This document shows positions 7,156 through 11,373 of a stretch of DNA of 11,373 nucleotides, piece by piece. Each line of letters starts with the position of its first letter. Position 1 is the first letter of the stretch. Source of the DNA: DATIHQ01 sp035480535 (GTDB taxonomy: Bacteria; Chlamydiota; Chlamydiia; Chlamydiales; SM23-39); assembly GCA_035480535.1 (NCBI GenBank), contig DATIHQ010000035.1:1-11373 (forward strand), read 5' to 3'. The notes under the pieces were generated by a model. That model worked only from the letters and a program-made list of their open reading frames with translations, made no database searches and was not told the origin of the DNA. Position numbers and translations under genes: made by a program.

Positions 7156-7239
7156 GCGAAAGTGGCGAAATTGGCAGACGCACTACCTTGAGGTGGTAGC
7201 GGGGTCACACCCATGGGGGTTCAAATCCCCCCTTTCGCA
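7156..7239 (+). tRNA. tRNA-Leu (anticodon GAG)
   Basis: The 84-nt gene folds fully: acceptor stem GCGAAAG (7156-7162) with CTTTCGC (7232-7238), discriminator A at 7239, anticodon stem CTACC/GGTAG with loop TTGAGGT and anticodon GAG at 7190-7192, a long variable arm as expected for class II tRNA-Leu, and T-arm GGGGG-TTCAAAT-CCCCC. The 3' CCA is not encoded, so it must be added by CCA-transferase. It reads CUC and CUU codons. Confidence 0.96.
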
Positions 7240-7242
7240 TTT

Positions 7243-7315
7243 GCACCGATAGCTCAATGGATAGAGCACTTGGCTTCGGACCAAGGGGTTAGGGGTTCGA
7301 GTCCCTTTCGGTGCA
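7243..7315 (+). tRNA. tRNA-Arg (anticodon TCG)
   Basis: The 73-nt gene has acceptor stem GCACCGA (7243-7249) with TCGGTGC (7308-7314), discriminator A7315, D-stem GCTC/GAGC, anticodon stem CTTGG/CCAAG with loop CTTCGGA and anticodon TCG at 7276-7278, and a TTCGAGT T-loop. The 3' CCA is not encoded. The UCG anticodon reads CGA directly and, by wobble, may read CGG. It starts three bases after tRNA-Leu, so both come from one transcript, and ends one base before the recO stop codon. Confidence 0.95.
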
Positions 7316-7316
7316 A

Positions 7317-7883
7317 TCACATCTGTTCTTTAAATAAATAATCAATTTTGGTGGTGGGGGCTTGTTCGATTTCCTGAAGAAGGGAAAATTGGCGGCTGTA
7401 GGCGAGTAGGGTCGTGATTTTCCACTCTTCGTCGGTAAAGTGGGGGGAGGGGTGCTGGAGGGAGAGAAGCCCTTCGTGGAGAAGAAGCTTGAGACGGAAG
7501 CTGGCGGCGAGGATTTCTGGTTTGGAAAAGTGGGGGAGCTTTTTGAGATAGGCGCAAAAGAGTTGGTAGAGAGCGGGATCTTTTTTGGCGGGAAATTGGG
7601 AGCGGAGGAGGTCTTGCGCCATGGCGCCGGCTGAAATGAGAGTGGCGTAATTTTGCCGCAGTTCGAGGAGCGGGTCGAGGAGGGTGCCATCGATGAAGGG
7701 ATGAATTTCTTTGGTCGTTTTTCGATAGACCCACTCGGCGATGCAAAAGGGAGTGGTGAGCGCGCTCATCGATTTCGCCATGAGAGTGAGGAGCCCTTCT
7801 TCGGGAGTTACGATTTTAAGAATCCGCTTCTTTCCTAAATAGGCAATGGATTGAAGGAGGACTCCTTGGCATTTCTCTTCCAT
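7317..7883 (-). CDS. recO: RecO-like recombination mediator, short form
   Basis: The protein has 188 residues, against about 230-260 for usual RecO. The N-terminal 80 residues fit the RecO OB fold: GVLLQSIAYLGKKRILKIVT followed by PEEGLLTLMAKS, which matches the 'T-E-x-G-x-x-x-x-A-K-G' pattern of the family. The rest is helical, with a block GTLLDPLLELRQNYATLISA as in the RecO C-terminal domain. There is no CxxC pair, so the zinc finger of many RecO proteins is missing. RecO loads RecA onto SSB-coated DNA with RecR, in gap repair. No clear ribosome site precedes ATG 7883. The gene is divergent from hpf and its 3' end faces the tRNA pair. I base the call on the N-terminal pattern and size, so it is good but not certain. 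Confidence 0.82.
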   Translation of the reverse strand: MEEKCQGVLLQSIAYLGKKRILKIVTPEEGLLTLMAKSMSALTTPFCIAEWVYRKTTKEIHPFIDGTLLDPLLELRQNYATLISAGAMAQDLLRSQFPAKKDPALYQLFCAYLKKLPHFSKPEILAASFRLKLLLHEGLLSLQHPSPHFTDEEWKITTLLAYSRQFSLLQEIEQAPTTKIDYLFKEQM

Positions 7884-7900
7884 AGATATAGATTAGCAGA

Positions 7901-7929
7901 TTGGAATAAAATCCGCTTCTCAATATAAT
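7901..7929 (+). promoter_or_regulatory. Strong sigma70-type promoter of the hpf operon
   Basis: TTGGAA (7901-7906), a 17-base spacer and a perfect TATAAT (7924-7929) lie in the gap between divergent recO and hpf. Transcription should begin near 7936. The ATG at 7928 is part of the -10 box, so it cannot be the hpf start, which fixes the start at 7952. Confidence 0.75.
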
Positions 7930-7951
7930 GGGATATTTTAGGATAGGATCC

Positions 7952-8578
7952 ATGGCGAAACCGAATAAATTTAGCAATGATGGCTACATTGTCAGCATTC
8001 TGGGCAACCACATCGAGATCACCGATGCGATCCGCAATTATGTTTGGGAAAAACTCTCCCGCATCGATAAAATAGCCGACGCAATCATCGACATCCAGGT
8101 GACTCTCGATGCGCAGAAGTTGGAACAATCTTGCTCGATCTTAATGGATTTCAATCACTTCCACCTTAAAGTCAAGGCGAGCACCGACAATATGTACTCG
8201 GCGATCGATCGGGCGATAGACCGGGTGACGAGGCTGATCCGCAAGTATAAAGCAAAGCTGCAATCTCACCGGTCCAAAGATGTGAGTACGGTAGATATTC
8301 ATGTGAATGTCATTTTGGCGATGAAAGATGATGTAGCGGCGATCAACGATGAGATCGAAGCGGAAAACGCAGCGCGCGAACAGGAGCGGTTTGAACTGCA
8401 TCGCGTGGTCGCAAAAGAAACCATGCCTTTGAAAACGCTCACGCAAGATGAGGCGGTGATGAAAATGGAAATCACCGATGAACCTTTCCTGATTTACCGC
8501 TCGGAAGAGGATTTGAAAATGAAAGTGATCTATCGCCGAAAGGATCAAAATTACGGCCTTGTCCAAGTCCAACAGTGA
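7952..8578 (+). CDS. hpf: Ribosome hibernation promoting factor, long form
   Basis: The protein has 208 residues from ATG 7952; AGGATAGGAT lies just upstream, and the upstream ATG 7928 is inside the promoter. The N-terminal domain (about residues 10-115) is the S30AE/YfiA fold: VSILGNHIEITDAIRNYVWE, the DNMYSAIDRAIDRVTRLIRK helix and a basic KYKAKLQSHR tail that binds the small subunit at the A and P sites. A charged linker follows. The C-terminal domain (about 155-208) has the long-HPF dimerisation pattern: LTQDEAVMKMEITDEPFLIY, then VIYRRKDQNYGLVQVQ. Long HPF joins two 70S ribosomes into inactive 100S dimers in stationary or non-replicating cells, which would fit a chlamydial resting stage. 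Its end overlaps the next gene by 20 bases, and it heads a five-gene run. Confidence 0.95.
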   Translation: MAKPNKFSNDGYIVSILGNHIEITDAIRNYVWEKLSRIDKIADAIIDIQVTLDAQKLEQSCSILMDFNHFHLKVKASTDNMYSAIDRAIDRVTRLIRKYKAKLQSHRSKDVSTVDIHVNVILAMKDDVAAINDEIEAENAAREQERFELHRVVAKETMPLKTLTQDEAVMKMEITDEPFLIYRSEEDLKMKVIYRRKDQNYGLVQVQQ

Positions 8579-8981
8579 TTTATGGGACCCCATCCGGTTG
8601 CAGTGGGTGGCTGCCACGCCTGAAGAAGTCGTTCGGCAGAACTTCATTCAGAAAATGTTGGCGTTAGGTTTTCCTAAAGGATTGATTTCCGTGGAGAAAA
8701 ACCTAGCTCCCGATCGGCGGATCGATCTTCTCTGCCATACAACCGTCAAAGAAAAAATTGTCCCCCTTCTCTTGGTCGAATGCAAAGCCATAGAAATAAA
8801 TAGAGCTGCCGAACAACAGGTTTTTGGCTATAATGCTGCGATTCAGGCTCCTTTTATTTGTTTGGCAAATCAAAAGGAGATTAAGACGCTCTGGAAGGAG
8901 ATGGATAAAATCGCTTCCGTTCCTTTCCTTCCTTCCTATGCGCAGCTCGTAGAGAAACTATGTCTATTATTGAAACTTTAG
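8559..8981 (+). CDS. Stand-alone HsdR_N-like (PD-(D/E)XK) domain protein
   Basis: The protein has 140 residues and looks like the free-standing type I restriction R-subunit N-terminal domain family. The start LWDPIRLQWVAATPEEVVRQ (residues 8-27) is the family opening. Nuclease-fold residues are visible: Glu46 in the first helix region, Asp56 in RRIDLL, Glu74-x-Lys76 in LLLVECKA, and a QxxxY pair (Gln87, Tyr91), as in HsdR- and RecB-type nucleases. There is no helicase, specificity or methylase gene nearby, so it is not a normal restriction system. I use TTG 8559 because no in-frame ATG precedes the conserved start and the gene begins inside hpf; translation is probably coupled, as no ribosome site is at the right distance. 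It may be a repair or housekeeping nuclease or a DNA-binding relic. The 3' end overlaps the next gene by 22 bases. Confidence 0.8.
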   Translation: MSKSNSDLWDPIRLQWVAATPEEVVRQNFIQKMLALGFPKGLISVEKNLAPDRRIDLLCHTTVKEKIVPLLLVECKAIEINRAAEQQVFGYNAAIQAPFICLANQKEIKTLWKEMDKIASVPFLPSYAQLVEKLCLLLKL

Positions 8982-10261
8982 AGAAGCGCTGCATTGTCCT
9001 TTGCGTATATGGCGCAAGCGTTCCTTTTTATTTAGAGGCGCGGGCGTGGCTCGATGAAGAGGCGAGCCGGCGGCTGATTTTTATCGATGAGGAGCCGCTT
9101 GAAGAGTGTGAAGATGCAGTCGTTCTACGCAATGATCTGCGCGTGAAGCTCCATTATCTCGATTCGCCGCTGCAAATCGAACCTGTGGCAAAGAAAGTGG
9201 CTTGGAGCGCCGTTTTTCAAGAGATGGCGTTTGCTGTTTCACGCGAAGGAAGATACACGGCCGCTTTTCAGAAAGAATTGGAGCGGTGCCACCTCGCCTG
9301 CGGGTTGATTTTATCAGAGGCGGCCGATTATGGCGTGGCCGCAACCAAAAATGCCAAAGCAAATCAGAGAAAGGGAATTCGGTGCGGCCTTGGATTGAAG
9401 GGGAAGTTTCAGGATGTCCCTGCCGTGATCGTCGGCGCGGGTCCTTCTTTGGAAAAAAATGGGCGTCTCATCAAAGAATTTCCCGGATTGATTTTTGCGG
9501 GGGGAACGGCACTGAATCTTCTCGATACAGAACCCCATTTTGCCGCATCGATCGATAAAGAGGCGCCCCCGATTCCACGCCTTAAAGTTCCCTTTTGTTT
9601 CCAAAGCCGGATCAATCCCGAGAATTTTTCCCGAGCGCAAGGACCTATGCTTTTATTCCCCGATTCAAGCGCCCCCTGGATCAATTGGATCAATCGACAG
9701 AAAGAGGGCTTTGAAATGGGCTGGACAGTGGGGAATTTCCTCACCGGATTGGCTCTTTTCCTCGGTTGCAACCCGATTGTTTTCGTAGGAATGGATTTTT
9801 GCTATACAGATGCAAAAAAATATGCCCATTTAAAAACGGAAATGCCTTCGAGCCTCATTCAAGTGGGCGATTTAATGACGCAGCGCGACTGGATGATGGC
9901 AGCGCAGTGGACAGAGGAGCTCGCCGCAAAAAATCCCCAGACGAAATTCATTCAGGCGACAGAAGGGGGCCTTCCGTTGAAAGAGCCGATTCTGACGCGC
10001 AAATTCAGCAAGCTTTTGCCTGGGAAAGAAGAAGATTTGCGCCCCAGAGTCAAAGCGGAAATCGAGGCGCTGGCTCAAGTAAAACCGGGAAGATGGAAAG
10101 AGTGGAAAAAGATGGCTCATCCGCTTTTGCTAGAGCCGCTTTGGAGCATTTGGAAGCCAGTTTTCGAGCGGGAGCTGGAGCTCGATCCTCATCCTGATAA
10201 ATTGGAATTGAACCAGGCGCTCTTTTTTGAGCAAGTGATCCAGGAGCATCTCGATGCATGA
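8960..10261 (+). CDS. DUF115/Maf-like protein, first copy
   Basis: The protein has 433 residues, with no signal peptide and no membrane segment. The central domain (about 130-320) shows the DUF115 (MAF_flag10, '6-hydroxymethylpterin pyrophosphokinase MptE-like') pattern: VPAVIVGAGPSLEKNGRLIK with G159-A-G-P-S163, then an FAGGTALNLL strand-turn, AASIDKEAP, and a later GNFLTGLALFLGCNPIVFVG...MDFCYT block. Relatives are Campylobacter and Helicobacter motility accessory factors, linked to nonulosonic-acid modification of flagellin, and archaeal MptE. The N-terminal 130 residues contain VYGASVPFYLEARAWLDEEA and RRLIFIDEE, also seen in the second copy downstream. There are no flagellar genes in the window, so the acceptor would be something else if it is a glycosyltransferase. 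ATG 8960 overlaps the upstream gene by 22 bases; AGAG is a weak ribosome site. Substrate unknown. Confidence 0.85.
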   Translation: MSIIETLEKRCIVLCVYGASVPFYLEARAWLDEEASRRLIFIDEEPLEECEDAVVLRNDLRVKLHYLDSPLQIEPVAKKVAWSAVFQEMAFAVSREGRYTAAFQKELERCHLACGLILSEAADYGVAATKNAKANQRKGIRCGLGLKGKFQDVPAVIVGAGPSLEKNGRLIKEFPGLIFAGGTALNLLDTEPHFAASIDKEAPPIPRLKVPFCFQSRINPENFSRAQGPMLLFPDSSAPWINWINRQKEGFEMGWTVGNFLTGLALFLGCNPIVFVGMDFCYTDAKKYAHLKTEMPSSLIQVGDLMTQRDWMMAAQWTEELAAKNPQTKFIQATEGGLPLKEPILTRKFSKLLPGKEEDLRPRVKAEIEALAQVKPGRWKEWKKMAHPLLLEPLWSIWKPVFERELELDPHPDKLELNQALFFEQVIQEHLDA

Positions 10262-10595
10262 GGGAGAAGTTGTGCTCTATTGGCCCAATGGGAAAATGAA
10301 ACGAAGATGCTCTTTTCAAAAGGGAATCCGCCACGGCGTCGATCAAATGTGGAGCGAGGAAGGAATTCTTCTCGATGAAGGAACCTATGAAATGGGAAAA
10401 CCGGTGGGTAAACACTGCCGCTGGAGCCAGGCAGGGCAGCTTTTGGAGGAGATCGAATATTTAGAACCCCCTCGATTTAATTTCAGGCAGTGGGATGAAC
10501 AGGGAAAGTTGCGCACAGAGGCCGTTTGGGAAGGAGAAAAATATCGGGAACGAGTTTGGGATCGCTTTCAAAACATCTGGATTCAAAATGTCTAA
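10254..10595 (+). CDS. Small MORN/YwqK-repeat protein between the two DUF115 genes
   Basis: The protein has 113 residues, no signal peptide, so it is probably cytoplasmic. It contains three to four MORN_2/YwqK-like repeats: GEVVLYWPNGKMKRRCSF, then GIRHGVDQMWSEEGILLDEG, then GKPVGKHCRWSQAGQLLEEI, and a weaker last one ending FRQWDEQGKLRTEAVW. Each has the G-x-x-x-x-W/Y-x-x-x-G-x-L pattern of paired beta strands. AGGAG (10242-10246) is ideally spaced before ATG 10254. The gene overlaps the DUF115 genes by 8 bases on each side. The placement suggests it works with them as a scaffold, binding partner or acceptor. It shares the repeat type, but not the lipid anchor, with the lipoprotein at 824-1804. 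YwqK-type proteins are sometimes labelled antitoxins; nothing here supports a toxin. Confidence 0.8.
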   Translation: MHEGEVVLYWPNGKMKRRCSFQKGIRHGVDQMWSEEGILLDEGTYEMGKPVGKHCRWSQAGQLLEEIEYLEPPRFNFRQWDEQGKLRTEAVWEGEKYRERVWDRFQNIWIQNV

Positions 10596-11373
10596 TTTAA
10601 TGCTTTTTCAGGAACGCTTTCCCGCCCTCGCATTGCTCGCTCCCAGTTGGGAATGCAAAGCAGTAGTAGAAGAGACATTGCCGGAACTCTCCATCGATAA
10701 AGCAGAGCTTCTCTACATTTATGGCCTGGGGACGGGATCGAGCTATTTCCAGGTAAAAGAATGGCTAAAAAAAGATCGGCAAAGACGGCTCATCTTCATA
10801 GAACAAGAGGAGGGAGTAATTGCCTCTTGGCTGCAGCGGAAAGAAACGGCTGAAATTCTCTCCGATCCCCAAGTTCATCTCGCCTTCAATGAAACAATCG
10901 ATGCGCTCGCCGACCGTTTTCCGATGAAGCGGGTCGAAGTGATCGCCCTGCCCTCTCATAAAGGGCGCCGCTTTCAAACTTTGCGCCTGAAAATTCTTCG
11001 GAAAACAACGCTTTCCCACGCTCTTCATCTCGATCGCCTGCATGGCTATCAGCCCTTTCAGAATTTTGTCCAAAACTTGCGCCACTTGCCCTATTCATTT
11101 TATGCCAATGGTCTTAAGGGATCCTTTCAAAACGTGCCCGCCATCGTCTGCGGCGCGGGCCCCTCGCTGCAGCAATCGATGCCCATTCTTCGCACTCTGG
11201 AAAACAAGGCGCTCCTCATTGCAGGCGGCTCCACTCTTGCGGCACTCAGCTCGCAAGGCGTCATGCCCCATTTTGGGATGGCGATTGACCCCAATCTCGA
11301 AGAGTATCGCCGCCTGCGCAATAGTTTTGCCTTTCACGTGCCTCTTCTCTATTCGACCCGCGTCTTTCCCGCC
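10588..11373 (+). CDS. DUF115/Maf-like protein, second copy (N-terminal part, runs off the window)
   Basis: From ATG 10588 the frame is open for 262 codons to the window end, so the C-terminus is missing. It was read directly because no stop lies in the window. The N-terminal region matches the first copy: YIYGLGTGSSYFQVKEWLKK then RRLIFIEQE. The DUF115 signature is VPAIVCGAGPSLQQSMPILR (G189-A-G-P-S193), followed by ALLIAGGSTLAALSSQGVMP and MAIDPNLEEYRRL. The loop before the 'ID' motif is longer than in copy one, and it keeps the family's I-D-P where copy one has I-D-K. So the two are diverged paralogues, not identical duplicates. The gene overlaps the MORN gene by 8 bases and has no clear ribosome site, so it probably depends on translational coupling. 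Function is inferred only by family, as for the first copy. Confidence 0.85.
   Translation, partial: MSNLMLFQERFPALALLAPSWECKAVVEETLPELSIDKAELLYIYGLGTGSSYFQVKEWLKKDRQRRLIFIEQEEGVIASWLQRKETAEILSDPQVHLAFNETIDALADRFPMKRVEVIALPSHKGRRFQTLRLKILRKTTLSHALHLDRLHGYQPFQNFVQNLRHLPYSFYANGLKGSFQNVPAIVCGAGPSLQQSMPILRTLENKALLIAGGSTLAALSSQGVMPHFGMAIDPNLEEYRRLRNSFAFHVPLLYSTRVFPA

Noticed and set aside
7156..7315. A tRNA-associated integration site
   Set aside because: No integrase, no repeated tRNA 3' end and no foreign-looking genes are seen beside the tRNA pair; recO follows directly.
8559..8981. A type I restriction-modification locus
   Set aside because: Only the N-terminal nuclease-like domain is present, with no helicase motor, HsdM or HsdS. 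The gene ends cleanly and overlaps the next, so it is not a broken hsdR.
10254..10595. A toxin-antitoxin pair, since YwqK-type proteins are often called antitoxins
   Set aside because: Neither neighbour has toxin features; both are DUF115 proteins. The label comes from automated annotation and is not supported here.

Overview
The window looks like the chromosome of a chlamydia-like bacterium (phylum Chlamydiota, probably an environmental, amoeba-associated lineage). This rests on the gene mix rather than on any search: a very short RecO without a zinc finger, a YwqK-type lipoprotein and a LysM membrane protein either side of pheT, a coiled-coil mini-protein, tRNAs without encoded CCA, and dense packing with overlapping genes. 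I recall a similar order (YwqK-like protein, pheT, uncharacterised protein, yidD-like, recO) around CT470-CT476 of Chlamydia trachomatis, but that is memory and needs checking. There is no sign of an insertion sequence, phage, CRISPR or plasmid element, and no gene-free stretch longer than 300 bases.

Left part (1-1861): a partial small coiled-coil protein on the minus strand, a Cys-rich lipoprotein on the plus strand, a hairpin terminator, and a minus-strand YwqK/MORN-repeat lipoprotein with its own promoter. A 90-base imperfect inverted repeat of the 'accacagag' type separates it from pheT.

Middle part (1965-7316): pheT on the minus strand encodes a phenylalanyl-tRNA synthetase beta chain that lacks the usual N-terminal tRNA-binding OB domain. 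Divergent from it is a one-TM protein with a C-terminal LysM domain. A small yidD gene sits on the opposite strand between that gene and a zinc metallopeptidase gene; yidD overlaps the LysM gene tail to tail, and its start codon shares two bases with the peptidase start in a CCATGG palindrome. Then come tRNA-Leu(GAG) and tRNA-Arg(TCG), 3 bases apart, with a probable promoter.

Right part (7317-11373): recO on the minus strand ends one base from tRNA-Arg. Divergent from it, a strong sigma70-like promoter drives what looks like one tightly coupled operon: long-form hpf (ribosome hibernation), a stand-alone HsdR_N-like PD-(D/E)XK domain protein with a TTG start, a DUF115/Maf-like protein, a small MORN-repeat protein, and a second DUF115/Maf-like protein that runs off the window. 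All four junctions overlap, by 20, 22, 8 and 8 bases. The two DUF115 proteins are diverged paralogues flanking the MORN protein. This cassette is the best candidate for an undescribed system, possibly protein or surface glycosylation, though its function is unknown.
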